In this document: one piece after another, positions 1 to 13,608 of the stretch
Layout of the letters: each line of letters opens with the position of its first letter
Numbering within the stretch: position 1 is the first letter of the stretch
DNA from: Nicotiana tabacum
Lineage: Eukaryota > Streptophyta > Magnoliopsida > Solanales > Solanaceae
Direction: 5' to 3'
Assembly: GCF_000715075.1 (NCBI RefSeq)
Contig: NC_134088.1
Coordinates: 2,356,001-2,420,000, forward strand
DNA length: 64,000 nt
The notes under the pieces: model-generated
What the model was told of the DNA's origin: nothing
The model's input: the letters and a program-made list of their open reading frames with translations, nothing else
Databases searched by the model: none
Position numbers and translations under genes: made by a program

Positions 1-1858
1 ATTAACATCTTTTAACATGATTTCAACTTCAAATCAATGATTTTCATGAAGGAAATTGGGTGTTTTGGGTAGAACCTAGGTTTTGTCAAAAATTAGGGAT
101 TTGGACCTCAATTTGAAGTCCGATTTCAAAACAAATTACATATTTGAGCTCGTGAGGGAATGGGTAATCGGGTTTTAGTTTGAACCTCGGATTTTGACCA
201 TGTGGGCCCGGGGGCATTTTTGACTTTGGGTAAAACTTTGGAAAATCTATTTTCATCCATTCAAATTGATTTATTTAGCATTTATTAATATAATTAAGTA
301 ACTTATGGCTAGATACGAGCGAGTTGGTGGTGGAATCGAGAGGTAAAGTGATAGTTGAGGCTTGAATTGTGTTCATGACATCGAGGTAAGTGTTCGGTCA
401 AATCTTAGCTTGAGGGATTAGGAGTTGAGTCCTATTTGCTAATTGCTTCTTGTTGAGTACGACGTATAGGCATGGTGACGAGTATCTATACGTTGGTATC
501 GAGCATGACCGTGAGTCCTAAATTGATACTTATTGTATTCTTAAATGATACTACAAATGCTATATGGGTGAATTCTTGATAATGAGTAAAGTCTTAAGTT
601 TATTTTCGTGGAAGATACTTATGATTAAGAAATGGTGATAATTAAGACGAGTAGGAGTTGAGTTAAGATTGGTTATAGCTGATTCTCCCTTGCCGGGACG
701 TAATACTTGTACTGTTGAATTCCCTTATCGGGATAGTGTAGTTTATTGTTGACCCCTTGTCGGGACTATTATTATGATCACTGTTGACTGTATATTTGGG
801 ACGGGTTGCGCGCCGAAACACATTTATTATATATGGATCGGGTTGCGCACCGCAACATTATTGTATATATTTATGTATCGGGTTGCGCGCCGCAATATTG
901 TATATATTTATGGATCGGGTTGTACGCCGCAACAGATATTATATTGAATCGGGTTGCATGCCGCAAAAGCTATTACATTGGATCGGGTTGCACGCCGCAA
1001 CAGATATTATATTGGATCGGGTTGCACACTTCAATAGATATTATATTGGATCGGGTTGCACGCCGCAACAGCTATATATATGTGGATCGAGTTGCACGCC
1101 GCAACAATGTTAAATGATAAGGGATCGGGTTGCGCATCGCAACAGTATTGTTATTGTATTGTTGTAGATATTGAGCTGTCCTTTCATATTTTATTAAGTT
1201 TCTGTTGGTCCTGATATGTATCCCTGAAGCATGTACCCTCTCCCATTTTAAACTGCTTATTCTTGTTTACTGTCCGCCATATATTATATAATTGTACATG
1301 TTTATCTAGAGTTTAGTCCTAGCCTCGTCACTACCTCGTCGGGGTTAGGCCAGGCATTTACCAGCACATGGGGTCGGTTGTGCTGATACTATACTCTGCA
1401 CTCTGTGCAGATACCGGAGTGGCACTTGATCGGCAGCAATAGGGGATCCAGCCTTCAGTCCACCGAGACACCGAGGTAGCCTTGCAGGCGTCCGCAGGCT
1501 CGGTGTCTCCTCTATCTTTTATTATGTTTTGTTATCTCATGTATCCGAGACAAACAATGTTATTCTTCCTTCAAACTGTTGTATGTGGTACTCTTAGTAG
1601 TCCGTGGATATTGTGACACCAGTTTTCTGGGTAGAGGCATGTGTTGACTTTCGAAACATTTTGGTTTTATATTTATTTAAGACTTCAGCTTAAATCTCAT
1701 ATTCCGCTGTCATTTAGGTATTTATCACTTGTTAATATAAGTTGTAAAAAAAAAGATTTAAAACAGAAGAGTTAAAGATTTCTAAGTTCGTGGCTTGCCT
1801 AACTTCTACGAGTAGGCGTCATCACGACTTTCGAGGATAGGAATTCCGGGTCGTGACA
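1..1858 (+). mobile_element. 3' part of a gypsy-type LTR (window starts inside it)
   Basis: The sequence from base 1 closely matches the interior of the LTR copy at 7853 onward and, reversed, the copy ending near 11050. It ends with GGGTCGTGACA at 1858, a normal CA-ending LTR terminus. Abundant Solanaceae LTRs with this TGTGATGACCC head are usually placed in Ty3/gypsy Tekay/Del; that placement is from memory. The LTR carries 'ccttgccggga' motifs, a minisatellite at 784-1140 and no coding potential. It interrupts a LINE RNase H sequence that resumes at 1859. The left target-site duplication is outside the window, so solo LTR versus full element cannot be decided. Confidence 0.8.
784..1140 (+). 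repeat. LTR-internal minisatellite, ~35 bp unit
   Basis: About nine to ten tandem copies of a unit built around GATCGGGTTGCACGCCGCAA plus an AT-rich spacer of variable length. Units diverge at several bases, which suggests age. The same motif occurs reversed at about 9680-9890. Open frames across this stretch are a by-product of the repeat. Confidence 0.85.
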
Positions 1859-2410
1859 TGTCATAATGGGCCCTACCCCGTTTGCCATAGAGCTCCATGC
1901 TCTAAACATGGACTTCAATTAGATATGGAAAATAATTGGACACACCTTGTGATTGAAGCGGACAATACCAACATCATTGACCTCCTTGACTCAGATACGT
2001 ATAATCCTCACACTAATATTATCTTTGATTATAGGTACTGGATGAGGAAGTTGGGGAATCCACCAATCCAACACATCTACCGTGAAGGCAATCAAGTGGC
2101 ACACGAACTCGCAAAGTAGGCATCAACCCAAGCCAATGTCAACTTTTCAGCCATATTCTTGCAAACGCCCGAATCGCTGAAGGATTTTGTACTTTTTGAT
2201 ATTTCAGCCACTACTACTATAACTAGTACTAGTACCAATGTTGATGTATCATCCAACTCAACTCTACTACATTCTCATGCAAGCCTTAACTTAGTAGATA
2301 GTACCCTAGCAACTAGTTCTCTCCAGGTTAATCAAGATCATAGTCCGTCAAGGACACCCCCTTGTACTTATCTTTAATAGTATTATATAAAATATTTCCT
2401 GTTTTCAAAA
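1859..2410 (+). pseudogene. LINE ORF2 C-terminal RNase H fragment and 3' end
   Basis: Translation gives an RNase H-like segment typical of plant L1-like ORF2 C-termini, with the pattern LVIEADNTNIIDLL and then HIYREGNQVAHELAK, matching the last acidic and His-containing blocks of the RVT_3 family. A TAG at 2117-2119 interrupts the frame, which continues in phase to the stop at 2375-2377 with a Ser/Thr-rich tail. An A-rich run at about 2407 probably marks the LINE 3' end. The 5' part was displaced by the LTR ending at 1858. Non-functional. Confidence 0.75.
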
Positions 2411-2700
2411 AAATAAATAAATAGATATCCACATGCAGATAATAATTAATAGTGAAAAATCCTTTTGTAACCGAAAAAATATATAAGTGCTATCACTTAT
2501 GTAATAAAGGATTTAAAGGAAGAGAAAAAAAAATTGAATAAAGAAGCAAATAATATATAAAGGAATTGTGGAAATATCAGTAAAAACTGCACAATGATGG
2601 CTGGAACGTGTAAGGCAACACCCTTTATTATGATTATTTCTTTAGTGTTGTTCATTTTTTTACCAGGGGAATTAAGTACAAAATATTATTTAATGGAAGG
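2411..2700. other. AT-rich spacer, nothing recognised
   Basis: Low-complexity AT-rich DNA without a supported gene or complete element. Confidence 0.5.
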
Positions 2701-2804
2701 TAATTTTAATTTTAGGTTAAGGATAATTTGGTCATTCAATTTGTGAAGGATATTATAGCAAATTAACTTTACCTAAAAGTCATTATGCTTATAATATAGT
2801 ATGA
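2701..2804 (-). mobile_element. Helitron-like 5' terminus, truncated copy
   Basis: On the minus strand a terminus beginning TCATACTATATTATAAG starts at 2804, preceded by A. This is the same end as the fuller Helitron at 2867-4990. No matching hairpin plus CTAG end is found further left, so the copy appears truncated. The left limit is approximate. Confidence 0.45.
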
Positions 2805-2866
2805 TGATGTATAGATTGTTAACTATAAACTTCTTATCGGATGAATGGAGTTAGAAAAAGTATATA

Positions 2867-4990
<2,124 letters not shown>

Positions 4991-5053
4991 TATGATAATA
5001 TATAGATTGTTAACTATAAACTTCTTATCGGATGAATGGAGTTAGAAAAAGTA

Positions 5054-5689
5054 AATAACATGTAAATGTCCAATGGAAAAAAAGAGAGAAGGTAGCTAGT
5101 ATCTTAGGAAATAGGAATGGCAATATAAGTAAAGAAAGTAACTTGAGTCTCAAGCGCAACCCTCCAAAGAACTCTTAATTATAAATTTCCTATTAGACCA
5201 AATTGAATATAATTACCTAAAGTAAAAGATTTAAAAACTTGTAAACGGAAAAGAGGAAAGTAAGTACATTATTCTTTAATTTTTTAATTTTCTTCTGTTT
5301 AAAAAAATTATTTCTAGAAATTTCCTATTGGATGAATGAAAGTAAGTTAAAATAAATAAAATGAAATTGAGAAAAAGTTAATTAAGGAAACTATATTTTC
5401 AGATTCTTCTATTAAACCGTGGAGTATTAAGTTAGTTAAAAAACTAATTAGGAATTATAAAAATTAGGAAAGAAAGTAACTTAAGTTCCAAGCATTAACC
5501 TTCCGTAGAAGTCAAAACACTTTTTTCTTTCCTAAAAATTTGTTTCTAAATTTTCGTTGTTGGAATTAAACTGATATAGATATCTATAAATAGTTACTTT
5601 CGTTTAGGGTTTCCTTTCATAGTTCTTTGTCTTCTTACTTGAGAAAACGTATCAGTAGTAGTTTTATTTCTTGTCTTTGCTACTGCCAG
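5054..5689 (+). promoter_or_regulatory. AT-rich upstream region with TATA-like box
   Basis: Degenerate duplicated blocks occur here: 'gaaagtaact' followed by 'caagc' recurs near 5135 and 5475, and 'aaatttcctatt' near 5187 and 5317. A TATA-like CTATAAATAG lies at about 5583-5592, followed by a CT-rich leader-like stretch to 5689. It may be the old promoter of the NAC remnant downstream. That is inference from position only. Confidence 0.35.
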
Positions 5690-5880
5690 TGGCGGAGCCA
5701 CATGCACCAAAGGGGTGTCAACCGACACCCCTTCGCCAGAAAATTACATTGTATAGCTCATTAATTTTTTTTTAAATATGTATATATACTATATAATGAT
5801 ACCCCTTGACTTGTTGATGAGTTTATTTTTTTATATTTTAACTCCCCTTAATGAAGAAGTTTCAAGTTTCAAAGTAGTAG
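5690..5880 (+). mobile_element. hAT-like left end fragment
   Basis: Begins CAGTGGCGGAGCCAC, a terminal sequence common on plant hAT-type non-autonomous elements, followed by short inverted motifs (GGGGTGTC and GACACCCC). No matching right terminus was found nearby, so it is treated as a fragment. Confidence 0.4.
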
Positions 5881-5893
5881 TACTAAACAAGGA

Positions 5894-6283
5894 GAGAACA
5901 AAAAAAATTGGCTGATGAAAGAATATTTCGTGGGAGATGATTTCTTCATAGAAAACAACATTCTTAAAGAGGATATTGTAGTGTGTCGAATCAAGAAGAA
6001 TACAAGATCAGAGAAAAATCATGGGGTAAATATGGAGGAACAAGATGTTGCCAACGTGATCGGAGCTATATAGCATGGACCTGATGAAGATTACTGCGCA
6101 ACAGTACAACCAGCAATAATTTGTCAAGCAGCTGAACATCAAGTTATGGACCAGGCTCAGAAGATGAACGAACATAACAATAGCAGCTATATTAATGACT
6201 GCTCCAACTACCAAGAAGAGATCAATTGGGCTGATTATGTGCTCGTAGATATTGACGATTTTGGTGACATAATTTGTTGTTGA
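5894..6283 (+). pseudogene. NAC transcription factor fragment (subdomain D/E and C-terminus)
   Basis: In one frame the DNA encodes ENKKNWLMKEYFVGDDFF and then EDIVVCRIKKNTRS. This matches the end of the plant NAC DNA-binding domain (the W-M-x-E-Y core of subdomain D and the CRIxK end of subdomain E). A TAG at 6071-6073 ends that frame. The same frame stays open beyond it for 69 codons of acidic, Asn/Gln-rich sequence (ending DDFGDIICC) to a TGA at 6281-6283, which resembles a NAC activation tail. The N-terminal subdomains A-C are absent, and a hAT-like fragment lies where they would be expected. It was probably part of a gene whose first exons were lost. A short transcribed form stopping at 6073 cannot be excluded. 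Confidence 0.65.
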
Positions 6284-6781
6284 TCTTCACAATCTTGAAT
6301 AATAAATGGTGGAACCAGAACGCAGGGAAGGAGAGAGCAGCAATCAGTTTACAACTTTATTGAATGAAGTTTACTCAATAGAACTTGTAGAAAAGTAGAA
6401 CAATTCTAGGTAATAGTAGTGTCTCATCGGAACAAACTTCTTAAGAGAAGTTTGCCAGAAGATTTTACTTGTATTCACTTAATAATATTGCCACGATTTT
6501 GCCTATATTATTTTTGTAGTGTATCTTGTTGGTTTCACTGAAAACAATTATCTTTTGTTGTTTCGATTGCGAGACTCAGTAGGAAAGATAGGAAATGTAT
6601 ATGCGCTTTGAGTGAGAAAAAATATATCTTACTTTCACACATACACACAACACCATCTTACTACAGTTTTTTTTAATAAAAAAAATTGAACACCTAATAA
6701 TTTGACCCCTGATAAGTACTATAAAGTTCTTTCTACATCATTGCTCGTGATATCGCGATGAATCTCTATTAATTAACTTAC
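6284..6781. other. AT-rich spacer, nothing recognised
   Basis: No supported gene. The first part may be 3' flank of the NAC remnant. Confidence 0.5.
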
Positions 6782-9314
6782 TGTGATGACCCAAAAAGTC
6801 ATCACTTGTTTTAAAATGAAACTTCCGTGTTCTGAGGCATTGAAAAATCTCATTTAGAGTCACCTCGATTTGCGTGAGCAGTCCGGGCGCGTAGCCGGAA
6901 AGCTTAAATATAAAATTTTGTGAAAAATGATAAGTTTTGACTGTAAAATGAATAATATTGACTTCGGTCAATATTTTGGGTAAACGAACCCGGATCCGTG
7001 ATTTGATGGTCCCAGAGGGTCCGTAGGAAAATATGGGACTTGGGCGTATGCCCGGAATCGAATTCCGAGGTCCCGAGCCCGAGAAAATGAATTTTTAAAG
7101 GAAATCATTTTCTTAAATTTTTTAAGGAAATTTGAAATGAAGTTTGATTAGAAAGAGATGGTATCGGGCCTGTATTTTGGTTTCGGCGTCCAGTACAGGT
7201 CTTATATATGGTTTAAGTCATTTCTGTAAAGTTTGGTTGAAAATGGACGTCGTTTGAAGTGATTCGGACCTAAATTGCTAAATTTGATGCTTGATGAAGT
7301 TTGAGAAAAAAAAAGTTCTTGATTTTGAGGTTTGATTCTTTGTTATTGAGGTTATTTTGGCGATTTGATCGCACGGATAAGTTCGTATGATGTTGTTGAG
7401 TTAGTACGTGTGTTTGGTTAGGAGCCCCGAGGGCTCGAGTATGTTTCGGATGTGTTTCGGCAAGTTTTGAACTTAGGAAAAAGTTGCAGATTCAGAGAAG
7501 TTGCAGATCTCTGAAGCCAGGTCTCGCGGTCCGCGGTGGGGACTCCGAGACCGCTGTGGGATTTGTGCGGTCTGTGGTGAGCAAGGCCAAGCCTCCGCGG
7601 CCGTGCTCGATTTCTTACGGTCCGCGGTGGGGCTTCACGGCCGCAGTCCTTTTTATGCGGTCCACGGTGGAGCTCTGCGGCCGCAGTCCTTTTTATGCGG
7701 TCCGCGGAGAGAGTCTGAGAGGAGTATATTTAAACGGACTTTTCAGTTATTTTTCACTTTTCAAAACCCCAAAAACATAAGAGGCGATTTTACAAATAAC
7801 CCTTCTCCTCCAAATCAATTGTAAGTCATTTCTAACTAGTTTTCTTCAATCATTAACATCTTTTAACATGATTTCAACTTCAAATTAATTATTTTCATGG
7901 GGAAAAATTGGGTGTTTTGGGTAGAACCTAGGTTTTTCAAAAATAATGGGGATTTGGACCTCGATTTGAGGTCCGATTTCAAAACAAATTACATATTTGA
8001 GCTCGTAGGGGAATGGATAATCGGGTTTAGGTCCGAATTTCGGGTTTGGACCAAGCGGGCCCGGGGTCAATTTTTGACTTTTTGGGAAAATCTTTATAAA
8101 ACCTATTTTCATGCATTAGAATTGATTCATTTAGCATCTATTGATATCGTTAAGCAAATTGTGGCTAGATACAAGCGAGTTGGTGGTGGAAACAAGAGGT
8201 AAAGCGGTAGTTGAGGCTTGAATTGTGTTCGTTGCATCGAGGTAAGTGTTTGGTCTAGCCTTAGCTTGAGGGATTAGGAGTCGTGTCATGTTTGCTATTT
8301 GCTTCTTGTCGAGTACGACGTATAGGCATGGTGACGAGTATCTATACGTTGGTGTCAAGCATGACCGTGGGCCTTATATTGTGGTTTTCATGATTTCGTT
8401 GTATTATTCATGCCTTGGTGAAGATTCCTAATTGTTATATAAAGCTTGTGGAAAGAATTGTGACCTATGAACATTGAGGAGCGTTGGCTCAAGTTGTATA
8501 GCGAAATTGTGAAAATATAAGTGACAATTGAACTTTTAGAGCATTGGTTCGAGTTGTGAAGTGAATTGTGAAGTAAAATTGAGAAAGTATTATTAAATTT
8601 CTCCCTTGCTGGGATATTATTGTTTTGTTAATTATCTACCTTGCCGGGATGTTGAGATTATTGATGTTGTTCCCTTGCCGGAATTTAATTGTTTAATTGT
8701 GTTCCCTTGTCGGGATTTCTATTATTATTTGTTTATTCTCTTGCCCCTTTGTTTGTGATTGTTGTTTGGGTGAGGAAGAGTGTTAAAGCACGAAGGGTGA
8801 TGTCGTGCATTTTTTGTTATTGTGAGGAAAGAGTGTAAAAGCACGAAGAGTGATTCCGTGCCGCACGACGTACCATTCTGTGCTGATTCTATTGATTATA
8901 TGTTGAGAAAAGAGAGTAAAAGCACGAAGGGTGATGTCGTGCACATTTTGATTATATGATTGTTTTGGTTAGGACGAGAGTAAAAGCACGAAGGGTGATG
9001 TCGTGCACATTTTTATTATATAACTGCTTTGGTGAGGCTGAGAGTAAAAGCACGAAGGGTGATGCCATGCAATTGTTGATTTTTGTGTCCCTGTTGATAT
9101 TCTAGTTATGTTGTTTTCTTTCCTTACTTGATGCCTTTCTATTCGGAATTATTATCTCCCCCACAGCATGTTTTCCCCTCCCACATTGACTGGCTATTTC
9201 TGTATTTCTTTTCTGCTGTATATATATATATGAACTACACAGGTTTATTTGGTGGTCTGGTCCTAGCCTCGTCACTACTTCGCCGAGGTTAGGCTAGACA
9301 CTTACCAGCACATG
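6782..9314 (+). mobile_element. Gypsy-type LTR, left arm of head-to-head pair
   Basis: Starts TGTGATGACCC and runs in the same order as the LTR at the window start: GC-rich repeat block (7520-7720), 'attaacatcttttaacatga' at 7853, 'cttgccggga' motifs near 8640-8700, then a CACGAAGGGTGATG minisatellite (8770-9075). It stops at CCAGCACATG (9314), about 490 bp short of the LTR 3' end seen at 1372-1858. A reversed copy follows after a 34 nt loop. No protein-coding domain is present. Confidence 0.8.
8770..9075 (+). repeat. LTR-internal minisatellite, CACGAAGGGTGATG unit
   Basis: Five copies of a roughly 55-65 bp unit containing GTAAAAGCACGAAGGGTGAT followed by GTCGTGCA. It is specific to the left arm; the right arm carries a different minisatellite at the equivalent place. 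Confidence 0.8.
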
Positions 9315-9348
9315 AGAGTGCAGAGTATAGTATCAGCACAACCGACCC

Positions 9349-12106
9349 CATGTGCTGGTAAGTGCCTAGCCTAACCTCGGCGAAGTAGTGACGAGGCTAG
9401 GACAAGACTACCAAATAAACCTGTGCAGTTATATCATATACAACAAGTAATAAATATAGAAAAAAACAAGTAAAGTTGGGAGGGGGAAACATGCTTCGGG
9501 GAATAACAGGTGAAACAGAATATCAAGAGAATTATTAAGGAATCAAAACCACCCACTAACAAGAAAAAGGGAACAAAGGCCGATTTCACTTTCTTTTCAT
9601 ATCTCGTGGCAGGCGTGCCACCCGCTCCCATTTCACTTGTCTTGTGGTAGGCGTACCATCCGCTCCCATTTTATTATATCTTTGTTGCGGCGTGCAACCC
9701 GGCCCACATATAATATTGTTGCGGCGTGCAACTCGGTGCATATATAATGTTGTTGCGGCATGCAACCCGATCCACATATAATATTCTTGCGACGTGCAAC
9801 CCGATCCATATATAATATTGTTATGGCATGCAACCCGATCCACATATAATATTGTTATGTCATGCAACCCGATCCATATATAATATTTACAATTCTAACG
9901 AGAGTCCCGACAACGGATCAATAAGGTCTACACTGTCCCGGCAAGGGATTCGACAGCATAAGCAATCATGTCCCGGCAAGGGAGAAACGGTTATAACCAA
10001 ACTTGATACCACACCTAACTACCTCTGCTATAACCAAACTCGTTACAACATCTAACCACCTCAGCTATAACCAAACTCATTCTGACACCTAACTACCTCA
10101 ACTATACCCATAATCCCTACCCAACACAAAGAATCATCAACCTAGCATCCGTAATATCAATTAAGAACACAATGCAAGGGAACCACAATTCAAAAATAGC
10201 CCGGCAAGGGGGCAACAAAATGATCTCTTCTCTTTCTCACTCTTACTTTACAATTCCCTTCACAACTCGAGCCAATGCTCTAGAGTTTTAATTATCACTT
10301 ATACTTTCACAACTCGAGCCAATGCTCTAGAGTTTCAATTATCACTTATACTTTCACAACTCGAGCCAATGCTCTAAAAGTTTAGTTGTCACTTATACTT
10401 TCATAATTCCGCTATACAACTTGAGCCAACGCTTCTCAATGTTCATAGGTCACAATTCTTCCACAAACTTTATACAACAATTAGAAATCTTCACCAAGGC
10501 ATGAATAATACAACGAAATCATGAAAATCACAATATAAGACTCACGGTCATGCTTGACACCAACGTATAGATACTCGTCACCATGTCTATATGTCGTACT
10601 CAACAAGAAGCAAACAGCAAATAGGACACAACTCCTAATCCCTCAAGCTAAGGTTAGACCAAACACTTACCATGATGCCTCGAACACAACTCAAGTTTCA
10701 ATTATAGCTTTACCCCTTGATTCCACCGCCAATTCGTTCGTATCTAGCCACAAGTTACTTAATTACATCAATAAACGCTAAATGAATCAATTTGAATGCA
10801 TGAAAATGAGTTTTCCAAAGTTTTACCCAAAAAAAGTCAAAATCGCCCCAGGCCCATGTGGTCAAAACCCGAGGTTCGAATCAAAACCCGATCACCCATT
10901 CCCCCACGAACTCAAATATATAATTTGTTTTGAAATCAGACCTCAAGTCGAGGTCCAAATCCCCAATTTTTGAAAAACCTAGGTTCTACCCAAAACACCC
11001 AATTTCCCCCATGAAAATCATTGATTTGAAGTTGAAATCATGTTAAAAGATTTTAATGATTGAAGAAAACTAGTTAAAACGACTTACAATTGATTTGGAG
11101 AAGAAAAGTTGTTTGAAAAATCGCCTCTTATGTTTTTGGGGTTTTGAAAAATGAAAAATGACTGAAAATCCCGTCTATTTATACCCCTCTCAGACCCCGT
11201 GTGCGGACTGCACAAAATGGACTGCGGCCGCACAGGCCTTCCTGAGGGTACTGCGGTCCGGTGCCCTGTGCGGACCGCACAAAGCCGACTGCGGCCGCAC
11301 AGCAGCGCCCTGTGAGGACCGCACAAAGTCGACTGCGACCGCACAGCCTCCACCGCGCACCGCACAAGGTCGATCGCGGACCGCACTGGTGGGTTCAGAG
11401 ACCTGCAACTTCTTGTTTTAAGCCTAAAACATCCCGAAACCTATCCGAAATTCACCCGAGCCCTCGGAACTCCAAACCAAGTGTGCATACTAACTTAAAA
11501 ATATCATATGGACCTGCTCGTGCGATCACATCATCAAAATAACATATAAAATCATGAATTAAACCTCAAAACTTAACATTTTCATCAAGAACTCTCAAAG
11601 TCCATAACCCCTCAACCGGAAGTCCAATTCACGTCAAATAAACTCCGTTTTTTACCAAATTTCACAAAAACGTCTTAAATCATATATAAGACCTGTATCG
11701 GATGCAGAAACCAAAATACGGGCCCGATACCATCATGTTCTAAGCAAATTTCATTTCAATTTTCCTTAAACAGTTTCAGAGAACAATTTCTTTTAAAAAA
11801 ATTCATTTCTCAGGCTTGGGACCTCGGAATTCAATTCCGGGCATATGCCCAAGTCCCATATTTTCCTACGGACCCTCCGGGACCGTCAAATCACGGGTCC
11901 GGATTCGTTTACCCAAAACGTTGACCGAAGTCAAATTAACTCATTTTATAACCAAATTTTATCATTTTTTACAGAATTTCATATTTAAGCTTTCCGGCTA
12001 CGCGCCGGACTGCGCACACAAATCGATGTGACTCTAAATGAGGTTTTCAAGGCGTCAAAATACAGAATTTAATTTAAAGCAAGTAATGATCTTTTGGGTC
12101 ATCACA
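9349..12106 (-). mobile_element. Gypsy-type LTR, right arm of head-to-head pair
   Basis: The reverse complement begins TGTGATGACCC at 12106 and parallels the left arm and the window-start LTR. It contains the GC-rich block (11200-11400), clustered 'ctcgagccaatgctctag' repeats (10260-10380) and the GGGTTGCACGCCGCAAC minisatellite (9680-9890). Near its outer end it is visibly diverged from the left arm, while the innermost 55 bp are almost perfect. Flanking bases (ACTTAC left of 6782, GATTTG right of 12106) show no target-site duplication. Confidence 0.8.
9680..9890 (-). repeat. LTR-internal minisatellite (reversed copy)
   Basis: Five to six units related to those at 784-1140, on the opposite strand, each with a TTGCGGCGTGCAACCCGATC-like core and a short AT spacer. 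Confidence 0.8.
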
Positions 12107-12170
12107 GATTTGCAGCAATTTGCATGGCTGCTTTGGTGTCGCTATAAACATTAACAGGCTGTTTAGTGTC
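12107..12170 (-). pseudogene. Copia RNase H scrap
   Basis: The minus strand encodes DTKQPVNVYSDTKAAMQIAA, which fits the copia RNase H block around the catalytic Asp. Only about 20 codons remain, directly abutting the inverted LTR pair, so the pair appears to have landed in or near an old copia element. The matching downstream part was not found at 6781. Confidence 0.5.
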
Positions 12171-13074
12171 AATTCCTAGTTATATTAAAATGGTATATCT
12201 CTAGTTTGTCTGCGGAAATCTTTTTTTAAAGAAAAATAATTAGAATATTTCAGCGTTAGAGAACCTCTAGCTTATCTCAGGAGCAAATTATGTAGTAAAG
12301 ATTAAAGAATACAAATAATTCATATAACCCATCTTAATTCATACAAAATTGATGCAAATTTAATGTATCTATAACAACTGACAAATTAAAATATAAATTT
12401 CTTCCAACTAATTATATAGTATATAATTTATTTATAACTTTCATAATACAACTACAATAACTAACAACTTAAATATAATTTTCATACAATTTTCATATAA
12501 CTATAATACAACTTTAATACCATTTTGATACATTTTCAAACGTGTGTCAGTTATAATTTGTGTATCATACTTCGTACGATATTATACAATTTTCATGTAA
12601 TTCGCATACAAATTGCATACAATATGTCTTTTATGTATTTTTTTATGTGGTTTTAGTTCGTATGCTCATAACTTAAATGCCATTTTCATACAACTATAAT
12701 ACAAACTTAATGCAATTTTTAAAATAGAATCTTCAAATGTATTTTGTATGGATTTCGTATGTCGTGTTTTTCTTCCTCTTCGTGTTTCAATATCAAAATT
12801 CAGCTACAATTAACTTAATTTTCACCAAATACCTTCAAAATTGAGATATAAACTCTAAAAGATATTCCCGTCATTTGTAATAACTCCCAATCTAAACAAA
12901 TAATATCTTGAGAAGACGCGAATATCAATTCAAAACTTCGAAACTTATTAATGGTTGTCAATTGTAGAGAATCAAACACTCAAAAAAATTATTAATATGG
13001 AATTTCAGTTCGAACAAATATTGTGCTACAGTAAAGGAAATTGCTAAGTTAATACTATATAGCCAAACAATTAA
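12171..13074. other. AT-rich intergenic DNA
   Basis: Low-complexity sequence with many short 'ataatacaact'-like repeats. No gene or complete element is supported. Confidence 0.5.
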
Positions 13075-13366
13075 GGAGTCGTTTGGTATGAGGTATAAGT
13101 GGTGGTATAAAAATTTGATACCACCTTAATACTTTGTTTGGTTAGCAAACCTGGTTAAGTTATCCTGGAAATAAATTAGTACCGGGATAACTTATACCTT
13201 GTAGGGGGTGGGGTAATTAGTGCCGGGATAACTTATACCTTCTTAGAAATTATGCAATTGTCATTTTCAATACAACATACCAAACAGTGGATAAAAAACA
13301 ATACCAGGATAACTAATCACATCATAATTTGTCCCAGCATAAACCGTATTGTAACCAAACGACCGC
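13075..13366. mobile_element. Tourist-like MITE (PIF/Harbinger)
   Basis: 292 bp flanked by TAA on both sides (13072-13074 and 13367-13369). The terminal inverted repeats match imperfectly: GGAGTCGTTTGGTA on the left and, reversed, GCGGTCGTTTGGTTAC on the right. Internal 'gataacttataccttxx' repeats and small size fit a Tourist MITE. It resembles the element at 24679-24943. Confidence 0.75.
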
Positions 13367-13608
13367 TAAAGGGCTATGGGTCTTAAATCCTTCCCTGAAG
13401 ACGAGTTTTCAATTTTAGGGATGAGAATAAGCACAGTATCATTCAGCGAGGCAGAGAAGTCACAATTTTCAAGCAAAATTTGCCATTGGCGAACTACATT
13501 TGCGCATATAATATGCCAACATCGCTGAAACAATGTTGGATTAAAGCCATCTGTTCTCAAACTTGTATCTGCTAATTTTCTTAATAGAAAACAAAATATT
13601 AGCCACAA
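13367..13608 (-). pseudogene. LINE reverse transcriptase fragment
   Basis: The minus strand encodes DGFNPTLFQRCWHII and then VLILIPKIENSSSGKDLRPI, the PDGF..LFQ and L(I/V)PK...DLRPI blocks at the start of plant non-LTR reverse transcriptase. The rest of the domain is missing. It lies about 740 bp beyond the end of the UTP14 coding region, on the same strand. Confidence 0.75.

Noticed and set aside
784..1117. Two overlapping ~100-codon frames rich in GCxPQ and RVARRN repeats
   Set aside because: They are translations of the LTR minisatellite; the frames follow the repeat unit and match no protein family.
7484..7824. GC-rich frames that look coding-like
   Set aside because: They lie in the GC-rich tandem block of the LTR (also present reversed at 11084-11542) and have no domain.
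6782..12106. A single foldback DNA transposon with 2.5 kb inverted repeats
   Set aside because: The arms are recognisable LTRs of a family present elsewhere in direct form (1-1858), carry different minisatellites, and no target duplication flanks the pair.
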